Positions 23,685 to 31,459 of a stretch of 45,979 bases of DNA are shown here, piece by piece (position 1 is the first letter of the stretch; every line of letters begins with the position of its first letter). The position numbers and the translations under genes were made by a program. The notes below the pieces were generated by a model, which worked only from the letters and a program-made list of their open reading frames with translations, had not been told where the DNA came from and did no database searches. This stretch comes from Maricaulis sp963976135 (GTDB lineage Bacteria; Pseudomonadota; Alphaproteobacteria; Caulobacterales; Maricaulaceae). The stretch covers positions 1 through 45,979 of the forward strand of contig NZ_CAXBKN010000008.1 in NCBI RefSeq assembly GCF_963976135.1, written 5' to 3'.

Positions 23685-24625
23685 GAGCGTCTTCGTGGGT
23701 CCATGGCGGGCACCGGGCGCAGAAAGTCCAGGAAGGCAGCCGCCAGCCGTTTGGTGACCCGTATCTTGTCATCCATCGCCATGGCAATCGGCGGTCCCAT
23801 ATCGGTCTTGTTGACGTCGACCACGTAGAGCCGGCCATCAGCCTTGTCGCGCAACACATCCAGCCCGCCCCAGTCAAGCTGCATGGCGCGGGCGAAATCG
23901 GCCAGGCTGCCCAGTTCCGCCGCGCTCAGCACGGCCTGGCTCTCGACGACTTCGACGCTTGCATTCGAATTCGCGAACCGCTTGCCGATCGGCCGGCGCT
24001 TGAGGATGACGAGCGGAATCTGACCGCCGATCGTGGGACAGCGCAGGTCTTCGACCAGCCCGCCATCGATCGAATTGTCGATCACTTTTTGATAGACGAA
24101 GCCGGGCTCGGCGACGCAGGGCGCCTCGACGATGCGGCCGTCATGGGCGCCATTGGCTTCCGACTTGCGGACCAGCTGGCCGGTGAAACGGGCCGGATCC
24201 ACATTCAGCGGGTAGCCAAAGCACCGCTCGAACACGGTGCCGACATGGCTCTTGGCGATGCTCTGGCAGTGGCGATTGATGGCCCGCGCGCCGGAGGGCC
24301 ATTCCAGGGCAGAACAGGTGGTGGAATCATCGAAGCAGAAAACGGCGTCGGCCTCGCCCGCGGTTTTCGCGATTCGCGCACCGGCGAAGTGGAGCACAGA
24401 CCAGATCAGATACCAGGGCCGCGGCCGGTCGGGGGCGAACCAGATTTTCGGCCCAGAACGGGACGGTCGGCGCAAGCGCCAGCCTTCGACGACAAGATAG
24501 AAGGGAAGCCAGGACAGGACTTCGCCGATCAATCCCGGTCCGAGACGCAGGCGCGCACCGGTCTTCTTGACCGTGACCACGCCTCCCTCGAACTGGAAAT
24601 CCCTCCACCAAAGCGCGCGGTGCAT
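23681..24625 (-). CDS. ATP-grasp-like hypothetical protein
   Basis: 314 aa from ATG 24625, which has GGAAGG 9 nt upstream; in-frame ATGs at 24649 and 24658 have no visible ribosome-binding site. The C-terminal third has an ATP-grasp-like ending: MQLDWGGLDVLRDKADGRLYVVDVNKTD resembles the Mg-binding D/E...N strand pair. An N-terminal region with DAVFCFDDSTTC and a central KVIDNSIDGG precede it. No named family is recognised. It could be a carboxylate-amine ligase acting on a cell-envelope or small-molecule substrate (inference). Coupling to the MBL-fold hydrolase is the only context. The cysteine-containing stretch near residue 90-100 is unusual for ATP-grasp enzymes. Confidence 0.7.
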   Translation of the reverse strand: MHRALWWRDFQFEGGVVTVKKTGARLRLGPGLIGEVLSWLPFYLVVEGWRLRRPSRSGPKIWFAPDRPRPWYLIWSVLHFAGARIAKTAGEADAVFCFDDSTTCSALEWPSGARAINRHCQSIAKSHVGTVFERCFGYPLNVDPARFTGQLVRKSEANGAHDGRIVEAPCVAEPGFVYQKVIDNSIDGGLVEDLRCPTIGGQIPLVILKRRPIGKRFANSNASVEVVESQAVLSAAELGSLADFARAMQLDWGGLDVLRDKADGRLYVVDVNKTDMGPPIAMAMDDKIRVTKRLAAAFLDFLRPVPAMDPRRRS

Positions 24626-24658
24626 AGCTATGGCCCTTCCGGTTCTCATGCTACGCAT

Positions 24659-24988
24659 TCTAGTGCCGTCGCGAACACACGCAAATCACGCTCGTTCACG
24701 GACGGCGCGGAAATTGCGTGACCGAGGATTGGTTTGATTTCGAGGTAGGGAATTTGGACGTCGCCCGGTTTCTAGGCAAGCGCCTTGTGCGCATCGGATG
24801 GATGCTGTTGCTACTTGCGGCTGCCCAGCTCGCTGGTGCATTGATGGTGACCGAGCCGCAGGCATCCCGAACTGCAGCTGTTCCGCCCTTGTCCGTCGAG
24901 GATGCTGCGATGCAGCGACATAGGCTTCATTGACATCGCGGCTGCCAGCCTGAAACTGCAGCAACACTCGGATTGAGCTCTATTCAGC
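24659..24988. other. Divergent intergenic region, no convincing gene
   Basis: 330 bp between the ATP-grasp-like gene and oppB. A GTG-initiated plus-strand frame (24718-24933, 71 codons) would encode one hydrophobic segment (MLLLLAAAQLAGALMV). It lacks a ribosome-binding site, and its third-position G+C is about 62%, lower than in the neighbours, so I do not call it. The region must contain the promoters for both flanking units; none is recognisable. Confidence 0.5.
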
Positions 24989-25921
24989 ATGTTTGGTTTT
25001 ATTTCTAGGCGAGTTCTAATCGCCATCCCTACGATTCTCGTGATCATCGCGGTCGCGTTTTTCATGATGCACGCCGCGCCCGGCGGGCCGTTCGATCTGG
25101 AACGCCCGATGCCGGATGAGACGCGGCAAATCCTCATGGCCCGTTATGGCATGGACCAGCCGGTCTGGAAGCAATACCTGGATTACATGGTCAATTTATT
25201 CCATGGCGATCTGGGCCCATCGCTGAAAGTCCGTGACAAGGACGTTGCCGAAATCGTCGCAGAAGGCTTCCCGGTCAGTGCCACAATCGGCATTTGTTCG
25301 ATGATCCTGGCGGTGATTTCCGGCTCATTCCTGGGTTCGGTTGCGGCGCTGCGCCAGAATACCGGCGGCGATTTCGCGATCATGACCTTTGCCATGGTCG
25401 GTATCAGCATCCCGCCTTTCGTGATGGGCCCGATCCTGGCGCTCTTCTTTGGTCTGTATCTCGGCTGGCTGCCCACGGGCGGACTTGATCCGCGTCTCGG
25501 CATGACACCCGACCGGTTGATCCTGCCGGTCGTGACGCTGGCCCTGCCGCAGATCGCGATCATAGCCCGGCTGATGCGCGCGAGCATGATTGAGGTCCTG
25601 CGGTCCAATTACATCCGGACAGCCCGCGCCAAGGGGCTCTCGCCCTCCGCGGTCATTGTCCGCCATGCCCTGCGGTCGGCCATCCTGCCGCTGGTGAGCT
25701 ATCTCGGGCCGGCGTCGGCGGCGCTGATTTCCGGCTCGCTGGTGATCGAGGTCGTGTTCCAGCTGCCCGGAATCGGCAAGCATTTCATCGATGCGGCCCT
25801 GCAGCGTGACTACACATTGGTGATGGGTGTCGTGATCATTTACGCCAGCCTCATCATCGTCCTCAATCTGGTCGCGGACCTGCTGTATGGGGTCCTCAAT
25901 CCGAAGGTGAAGTACGAATAA
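24989..25921 (+). CDS. oppB: Oligopeptide ABC transporter permease OppB
   Basis: 310 aa, six predicted helices, binding-protein-dependent permease of the peptide (PepT) family. The N-terminal segment FISRRVLIAIPTILVIIAVA, the periplasmic loop with ARYGMDQPVWKQYLDYMVN, and the ATPase-coupling EAA loop YIRTARAKGLSPSAVIVRHAL are characteristic. It forms the inner-membrane channel with OppC for uptake of peptides or related solutes. The stop and the oppC ATG share a base (TAATG). The start has no strong ribosome-binding site. No OppD or OppF ATPase gene follows. Confidence 0.95.
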   Translation: MFGFISRRVLIAIPTILVIIAVAFFMMHAAPGGPFDLERPMPDETRQILMARYGMDQPVWKQYLDYMVNLFHGDLGPSLKVRDKDVAEIVAEGFPVSATIGICSMILAVISGSFLGSVAALRQNTGGDFAIMTFAMVGISIPPFVMGPILALFFGLYLGWLPTGGLDPRLGMTPDRLILPVVTLALPQIAIIARLMRASMIEVLRSNYIRTARAKGLSPSAVIVRHALRSAILPLVSYLGPASAALISGSLVIEVVFQLPGIGKHFIDAALQRDYTLVMGVVIIYASLIIVLNLVADLLYGVLNPKVKYE

Positions 25922-26829
25922 TGAGCACGCTTGCAACACCCGGCGAAAAGGCTGAACTGATCGAAACGGCCGCAGTCCGCGGCCGCTCGCTGTGGGAAGA
26001 CGCGCGCGCCCGCCTGATGCGGAACAAGGCCGCTGTCGTCAGCCTTATTGTTCTTGGCACGCTGATCGTGCTGGCCGTTCTCGGCCAGTTCGGCGTCTGG
26101 GTGCATGATTACGACACGATTTATCGCGAAGAAGTCTGGGTGCCGCCGACGTTTGAGAACTGGCATCTTTTCGGCACTGACGCCCAGGGCCGTGACATGG
26201 TCGCGCGAACACTGGTCGGCCTTGGCGTTTCGCTGATGGTCGGCATTGTCGCCACCATTGTCTCGCTGGTGATCGGCGTGACCTGGGGCGCGACGGCCGG
26301 CTTCATCGGCGGCCGTGTCGATCAGGCGATGATGCGCTTTGTCGACATCCTGTATTCCCTGCCCTTCATCTTCTTCGTCATCATTCTGATGGTGGTTTTC
26401 GGGCGCAATATCATCCTGATCTTCGTGGCGATCGGCGCCGTTGAATGGCTGACCATGGCGCGCATCGTGCGCGGTCAGACGATCGCGCTGAAGCGAATGG
26501 AATTTGTTGAAGCGGCCGAGGCCGCCGGTGTCTCGCGCTGGATGATCATCCAGCGCCACATCATCCCCAATGTGCTCGGTCCGGTCGTCGTCTATGTGAC
26601 GCTGATGATTCCGGTCGTCATCCTGGCCGAGAGCTTTCTGAGCTTTCTCGGTCTCGGTGTGCAGGAGCCACTGACCTCGCTCGGCCGGCTGATCTCGGCC
26701 GGTGCGCAGGACATGGAAGTGGCCCCCTGGACCCTGATTGTGCCGGCGGTGACGATGATGGTGACCCTGTTCTGTCTCAATTTCATCGGCGATGGTTTGC
26801 GCGACGCCATCGATCCCAAGGATCGGTGA
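25921..26829 (+). CDS. oppC: Oligopeptide ABC transporter permease OppC
   Basis: 302 aa, the second permease of the pair. An N-terminal cytoplasmic region and first helix (AVVSLIVLGTLIVLAVLGQFG) precede FGTDAQGRDMVARTL, typical of OppC/DppC. The EAA loop is EFVEAAEAAGVSRWMIIQRHIIPN. The terminal NFIGDGLRDAIDPKDR is a normal OppC end. It is translationally coupled to oppB. A strong hairpin terminator lies 67 bp downstream, so the operon ends with the permeases and lacks the usual oppD/oppF genes. Confidence 0.95.
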   Translation: MSTLATPGEKAELIETAAVRGRSLWEDARARLMRNKAAVVSLIVLGTLIVLAVLGQFGVWVHDYDTIYREEVWVPPTFENWHLFGTDAQGRDMVARTLVGLGVSLMVGIVATIVSLVIGVTWGATAGFIGGRVDQAMMRFVDILYSLPFIFFVIILMVVFGRNIILIFVAIGAVEWLTMARIVRGQTIALKRMEFVEAAEAAGVSRWMIIQRHIIPNVLGPVVVYVTLMIPVVILAESFLSFLGLGVQEPLTSLGRLISAGAQDMEVAPWTLIVPAVTMMVTLFCLNFIGDGLRDAIDPKDR

Positions 26830-26895
26830 TCGCCGGGGCGCAGCTGTACCAATGCGGTCAGCCCGAGGCGTTCGGGCACTACCGGACATGAAAAA

Positions 26896-26926
26896 AAAAG
26901 GGCCGCCCGATCCGGGTGGCCCTTTT
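26896..26926. terminator. Bidirectional rho-independent terminator
   Basis: AAAAGGGCCGCCCG pairs with CGGGTGGCCCTTTT (one G-T wobble) around a 3-nt loop. A-runs on the left and T-runs on the right serve as U-tracts in both directions. It separates oppC (plus) from the convergent secreted-protein gene ending at 26970. Confidence 0.88.
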
Positions 26927-26969
26927 GTCTGTCGTCTGGTCCCGGGGATGAAACCGGGCCGTGCCGGCG

Positions 26970-27671
26970 CTAGCGCTGACGCTCCACCGCAATCGCACGG
27001 CCGCGGCCATTGACCCGAAGCAGGAAACTGCTCATCGCGCCGCGGCGGATTTCTGCGGTCAAACCCTCGGTATTGCGCGGCAGGCGAACGGTGAGATCAT
27101 CTTTCTGGCGCCAGACCTGGCCGTTTTCCATGTAGAAGATCGTCGTATTATAGCCAACGGTCCGCGTGCGGGCGATGGTCATCATGACCCGGTCGACATT
27201 GCCGTCGGCACCGCGGTCCAGGATCTGGACATCGGTTGCGGCCGCCGTCGCCGTATCGCTCGTGGCTGCGGGCGCCGGGCTCGGCGTCGCGGCAGACGCT
27301 GCAGCGGTCTCACCGCTGGAGCTGGCGGCATCGGCAGCGGCAACCAGTGTATTGGCATCGCGCACATTGGCCTCGGCGCGTCCGGCCAGCAATGGCACGC
27401 GGAAGCGCGGCAGGCTCGGCATGGAGAAACCGAAACTGTCACGCTCGACGGCTTCGACATCCTCGCGCATCACGGTGACGATATCGCCACTCGAATGGGC
27501 CGAGGCAAGGGTCGCGGCGGCGCTGTCGAAACAGGCGAGGCGGGCCTCGATCGGCTCAATCGCGCGGCAGGCCAGAATATCGGCAACCGGATCGTCCGCC
27601 AGCGCGGTGGCGGGCGTCAGTACGGCGATGCCGCTCAGCGCGGCGATCAGGGCAAGACGTGAGGTCATCAT
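26970..27671 (-). CDS. Secreted hypothetical protein, paralogue 1
   Basis: 233 aa from ATG 27671 (CAGGAG 9 nt upstream; a second ATG is adjacent). Signal peptide LALIAALSGIAVLTPATALA. The mature N-terminus has a C...ARLACFD motif (ILACRAIEPIEARLACFDSA), seen in many periplasmic proteins including VasI-like ones, then GDIVTVMREDVEAVERDSFGFSMPSLPRF. An Ala/Thr/Ser/Pro-rich linker (about 120-150) leads to a beta-rich end containing FYMENGQVWRQ and SSFLLRVNGRGRAIAV. No function is known. The gene upstream (20 bp away) encodes a protein of the same layout. Confidence 0.82.
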   Translation of the reverse strand: MMTSRLALIAALSGIAVLTPATALADDPVADILACRAIEPIEARLACFDSAAATLASAHSSGDIVTVMREDVEAVERDSFGFSMPSLPRFRVPLLAGRAEANVRDANTLVAAADAASSSGETAAASAATPSPAPAATSDTATAAATDVQILDRGADGNVDRVMMTIARTRTVGYNTTIFYMENGQVWRQKDDLTVRLPRNTEGLTAEIRRGAMSSFLLRVNGRGRAIAVERQR

Positions 27672-27691
27672 GTAAACCAACTCCTGGTGGG

Positions 27692-28300
27692 TTATTGCGT
27701 GCGCCGGGCCCGGAACCAACGGCCGTTCTCGCCGAGGCGCATCATGTAGGAATCAAGCGCGGCGCTGCGAATGCTGGCGCCCTCGCTCGCATCAATACTG
27801 CGCGCGATATGGGTCGAGTCGGAATCCAGCTGTTGCCAGACCTGGCCATTGGCCAGCGTGACGACGGCGCGCCGCGAACGATTGAAGCTGATGCTGGCAA
27901 TCGCCAGATTGTCGATCCGGTCAATCTGACCGGTCTCATCGCGTGACACGGCGCGATTGCCCGAGGCGGGATCGGTCGCACCGGCGGCGGCAAGATCGCT
28001 GGCACTGCCACGCGGCATGCCCAATCGCGGCATGGAAGGCAGGCTGAAACCGGGAATCCGCAGGCCATAGGTGGCCTCTTCGGCCGCTTCGACATCATCG
28101 CGATTGACCGCAATAATACTGCCGGCAGCCGCTTCGCTGCGCAGGGCCGCGACCGCGGCATCAAGGCAGGTCAGGCGCGCGGCATTTTCGGCGATCGATT
28201 CACAGGCGAAGAGGTCATCGAGCGGCGCGCCCGGCGTTTGCGCCAGCGCCGGTGATGGCAGGGAAATGGCGGCTGCGAGAAGCAGTAATCGAGTGTTCAT
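27692..28300 (-). CDS. Secreted hypothetical protein, paralogue 2
   Basis: 202 aa from ATG 28300. Signal peptide LLLLAAAISLPSPALA. It shares the architecture of the downstream gene: C...ARLTCLD (LFACESIAENAARLTCLDAA), then NRDDVEAAEEATYGLRIPGF, a linker, and a beta-rich end with LANGQVWQQ and DSYMMRLGENGRWFRARR. The two genes are 20 bp apart on the minus strand and probably arose by tandem duplication, with different linkers. They are wedged between oppBC and the substrate-binding protein gene. The gene is divergent from the latter with 131 bp between starts. Function unknown. Confidence 0.82.
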   Translation of the reverse strand: MNTRLLLLAAAISLPSPALAQTPGAPLDDLFACESIAENAARLTCLDAAVAALRSEAAAGSIIAVNRDDVEAAEEATYGLRIPGFSLPSMPRLGMPRGSASDLAAAGATDPASGNRAVSRDETGQIDRIDNLAIASISFNRSRRAVVTLANGQVWQQLDSDSTHIARSIDASEGASIRSAALDSYMMRLGENGRWFRARRTQ

Positions 28301-28431
28301 GTTCACACGCTTATCTAAAGGATGGAGATGACTATGCGCGACGCGTCGGCAAGTGTCGACCGGCAGATGATGTTGCGCTAGATAGACCATCAGCGAATCG
28401 CTTGGATACCTTGGGAGGGGAGACCGAAATC

Positions 28432-30066
28432 GTGACCCGCACTAAATTACTGTTCGCCATGCTCGCATCCGCATCAGCTCTGGCTCTGGCCGGTTGTGGC
28501 GGCGAAGGGCCTCCGCCATCCGATGAGGTGGTCATCCACCGCGGCAATAATGCCGAGCCCCTGTCGCTCGATCCGCACAAGGCCAGCGGCACCTGGGAAA
28601 ACAATATCATCGGCGACATGTTCGTCGGCCTTTTCACCGAAGACCCCGATGCGCACCCGGTTCCGGGCATGGCCGAGAGCTGGGAAGTCAGCGACGACAG
28701 CCTGACCTGGACCTTCCACCTGCGTGAATCATACTGGTCCGATGGCGAGCCGGTAACGGCGGGCGATTTTGTCTATGCCTGGCGCCGGATCGCCAACCCG
28801 GAAACCGGTGCGCAATATGTTTCCCTGCTCTATCCAATCGTCGGTATGGCGGCGGTCAGCCGCGGTGAGGCTCCACCGGAGGCGATTGGCGTCATAGCGG
28901 TTGATGACCGGACGCTGGAAATCCATCTGGAAAACCCGGCGCCCTATCTGCCGGGCCTGTTGACCCACTACACGACCTTCCCCTTGCCCCAGCACATCGT
29001 CGAGCAATTCGGTGATGAGTGGGTCCGCCCCGAGAATATCGAGGTCAACGGCCCCTACAAGCTGATCGACTGGCGCACGAATAACTTCGTCCATCTCAGC
29101 CGCAATTCCTATTTCTTCGATGATGCCAATTCGTGCATTGACGAGGTTTATTACTACCCGACGGTCGACAATAGTGCGGCCGGGCGGCGGGTGCGTAATG
29201 GCGAACTCGACCTGAATATGGAATTCCCGGGTCAGCAGATGGAATTCCTGCGCCGGGAAATCCCCGACTATGTGCGCGTCCATCCCTATATGGGCACAGT
29301 GTATTTCTCCATCAACACGACGCTGGAGCAATTCTCTGATCCGTCCGTGCGCAATGCGCTGGGCATGGCGATCGACCGGGAGTTCATCGCCAATGAAATC
29401 CTGCGCGCCGGACAATTGCCGGCCTATTCGCTGGTCCCTCCGGGCATCGACAATTATGTCAGCGGTGTGGAAGCCAGCTGGGCCGATATCCCGGTGGAAC
29501 AGCGGCGCGCCACGGCCCGCGAACTGCTGACCGAGGCCGGCTATGGCCCGGATAATCCATTCCGCTTTGAATACACCTACCGGGCGACTGCGGATAATCC
29601 GCGCGTCGCGCCGGTCGTCCAGAATGACTGGTCGGCGATTGCCGAGTGGGTCCAGCCGGAATTGATCGTCAATGACACCCAGATTCACTACGACAATCTG
29701 CGCGCCTCTGACTTCGAGATCGCGGATGGTGGCTGGATCGCCGACTATAACGACCCGTATAATTTCCTCTTCCTCGGCGAGTTCCGTTCGGTGCCGATGA
29801 ATTACTCCCGCTATAATAATCCGGAGTATGACGCACTCGTGGAGCAGGCCAATCGGGAGCAGGATCTGGGCGTTCGGGCCGGCTTGCTGGCACAGGCCGA
29901 GCAAATGCTGATCGATGACATGCCGATCATTCCGCTTGTCTATTACGTCAACAAGAACCTGGTGAATCCACGCGTTACCGGATGGGTCGACAATCTGACC
30001 GATATCCACCGTACGCGTTACCTGTGTTTTGCCGATATCGATCGCTCCGAAACTGCGACCGAATAA
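28432..30066 (+). CDS. oppA: Peptide ABC transporter substrate-binding lipoprotein
   Basis: 544 aa from a GTG at 28432 behind GGGAGGGGAG. A lipoprotein signal (LLFAMLASASALALAGC) gives an acylated cysteine near residue 23. The SBP family 5 pattern is clear: NAEPLSLDPHKASGTWENN, VPGMAESWEVSDDSLTWTFHLR, YWSDGEPVTAGDFVYAWRRI, and the C-terminal NYSRYNNPEYDALVEQANRE. OppA-type proteins capture oligopeptides in the periplasm for OppBC. It is transcribed separately from oppBC, past the two secreted paralogues. The open frame extends upstream to 28252, but that extension has no signal peptide. Substrate could also be a dipeptide or murein peptide. Confidence 0.93.
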   Translation: MTRTKLLFAMLASASALALAGCGGEGPPPSDEVVIHRGNNAEPLSLDPHKASGTWENNIIGDMFVGLFTEDPDAHPVPGMAESWEVSDDSLTWTFHLRESYWSDGEPVTAGDFVYAWRRIANPETGAQYVSLLYPIVGMAAVSRGEAPPEAIGVIAVDDRTLEIHLENPAPYLPGLLTHYTTFPLPQHIVEQFGDEWVRPENIEVNGPYKLIDWRTNNFVHLSRNSYFFDDANSCIDEVYYYPTVDNSAAGRRVRNGELDLNMEFPGQQMEFLRREIPDYVRVHPYMGTVYFSINTTLEQFSDPSVRNALGMAIDREFIANEILRAGQLPAYSLVPPGIDNYVSGVEASWADIPVEQRRATARELLTEAGYGPDNPFRFEYTYRATADNPRVAPVVQNDWSAIAEWVQPELIVNDTQIHYDNLRASDFEIADGGWIADYNDPYNFLFLGEFRSVPMNYSRYNNPEYDALVEQANREQDLGVRAGLLAQAEQMLIDDMPIIPLVYYVNKNLVNPRVTGWVDNLTDIHRTRYLCFADIDRSETATE

Positions 30067-30136
30067 TCGCGCGCTTGTCAGATGAGGGCCTCCCGACCTA
30101 GCTTGAGCTGAATTCGAGCAAGGTTGGGGGGCTCTC

Positions 30137-31390
30137 ATGTCAGGCGGCGACAGTATTTCAGACGCGATTATTGCCGATTCAGCGGGCGGTGAGCTGGGTG
30201 ATGCGATTCACGCATCACGGCGCAAGAAGCGCGTCCGACCCTCGGCATTCGAGCCGGCCTATGCCGCCGGCCTGTGCAGCAATTGCGGCACCAAGCTGAT
30301 TGGTCCGGTGTGCCATAGTTGCGGACAGACCGCGGAAACCTATCACCGGCCGATCTGGGATTTATTGCTCGATGTCCTCGACGGGCTGTTCGGGCTCGAG
30401 GGGCGTTTGTGGCGCACCCTGCCGCCGCTGATGTTTCAGCCCGGCAAGCTGACCCGGCGATATCTCTCCGGCGCCCGCGCCCGCTATGTGATGCCCTTCA
30501 GGCTGTATCTGACAGCGAGTGTTCTCTTTTTCCTGATCGTTTTTGCCTTCAACAGTTTTGAGAGCAATCCCGATGCCCAGATCCTGTCCATCGGTGCCCG
30601 GGAGGCCATGGATACGGCGGTCGGTGAAATTCCGCTGGACGAGCTCAATGATCAGCTCGAGCAGCAGGGTATATCGGAGGCGCAACGCGCCGCGATCACG
30701 GAGCAGATCGCGCGTGGATCGGAGGCGCTGGCCCCGCCCGCCGACCCGAATGAGACTCCCGAGGAGCGGGCCGCGCGAGAATCCGTCGGGACCGATGAGT
30801 TGAAACGCGCGATCCGGGAAGCCCTGTTGCCGGCGCCTGTCGCCAATGCCGACGATGACGGGGCAGGAAATGGCGCCGGTGCACCCGATGCCGCCGGTTC
30901 ATCCCAGACGGATGAGGTGCAGATTAGCGGCCTTGACGAATTGCCGGTCGAGGCCCGCGAGCGTCTGGCCGACCAGGCCGACCGCATTATCGATGATGGC
31001 GGCGCATCAGTGGTGTCGTCGATGCAGGTGTGGGCGCCAAGGCTGATGTTTGGCCTGTTGCCGATCTATGCCCTCTTGCTGGCGATCACCCATTTCTACA
31101 AGCGCGGCTATTTCTTCTACGACCATCTGGTCGTCTCGCTCCACTTCCATTCCGTGCTTTTCTTCGGCTTTATCCTGGTGCTGGCACTGGGTTCGGTGAT
31201 CGGACCGGCACCGGCCGGGGCGGGCTTTGTCGTCTGGTCGAATTATTACCTCTACCGGCTGCATCGCGTCGTCTACCGGCATGGCCGTTTCTCGTCCCTT
31301 TTGCGGACGATATTCATGGATATTTCCTATGGCATCATTCTCTCCTTCGGCATGCTGATCCTGTTGATTATCGGGATGCTGTCGGTCTGA
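30137..31390 (+). CDS. DUF3667-like zinc-ribbon membrane protein
   Basis: 417 aa. Near residue 45-65 lies a zinc ribbon (LCSNCGTKLIGPVCHSCGQT, four cysteines in CxxC pairs), followed by LEGRLWRTLPPLMFQPGKLT, the DUF3667 core. A membrane segment (VLFFLIVFAFN) follows, then a long acidic/alanine-rich extramembrane loop (about 150-285). Three C-terminal helices begin near residue 300 (APRLMFGLLPIYALLLAI, LFFGFILVLALGSVIG, and the terminal ILSFGMLILLIIGML). ATG 30137 has GGGGGG close upstream. Function unknown. The loop is poorly conserved in composition with its neighbours and may be disordered. Confidence 0.85.
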   Translation: MSGGDSISDAIIADSAGGELGDAIHASRRKKRVRPSAFEPAYAAGLCSNCGTKLIGPVCHSCGQTAETYHRPIWDLLLDVLDGLFGLEGRLWRTLPPLMFQPGKLTRRYLSGARARYVMPFRLYLTASVLFFLIVFAFNSFESNPDAQILSIGAREAMDTAVGEIPLDELNDQLEQQGISEAQRAAITEQIARGSEALAPPADPNETPEERAARESVGTDELKRAIREALLPAPVANADDDGAGNGAGAPDAAGSSQTDEVQISGLDELPVEARERLADQADRIIDDGGASVVSSMQVWAPRLMFGLLPIYALLLAITHFYKRGYFFYDHLVVSLHFHSVLFFGFILVLALGSVIGPAPAGAGFVVWSNYYLYRLHRVVYRHGRFSSLLRTIFMDISYGIILSFGMLILLIIGMLSV

Positions 31391-31400
31391 GTCCGGCAGG

Positions 31401-31431
31401 AAAAAGGGCCCGCAGCGTGTGCTGCAGGCCC
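31401..31431 (-). terminator. Rho-independent terminator of sppA
   Basis: GGGCC-C-GCAGC and GCTGC-A-GGCCC form a 10-bp stem with one internal mismatch and a GTGT loop. In the minus direction the stem is followed by TTTTT. It lies 29 bp past the sppA stop at 31460. In the plus direction it has no T-run, so it mainly serves sppA. Confidence 0.78.
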
Positions 31432-31459
31432 CTGATCAGTCTTCAATCCAACCCTCGGG

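Noticed and set aside
24718..24933. 71-codon plus-strand frame with one hydrophobic segment between the ATP-grasp-like gene and oppB
   Set aside because: GTG start without a ribosome-binding site, lower third-position G+C than the neighbours, and no family resemblance; kept only as an intergenic note.
26941..26960. CCGGGGATGAAACCGG, resembling half of the 19-bp shared element
   Set aside because: It lies downstream of a gene rather than upstream, lacks the second half of the direct repeat and is probably chance.
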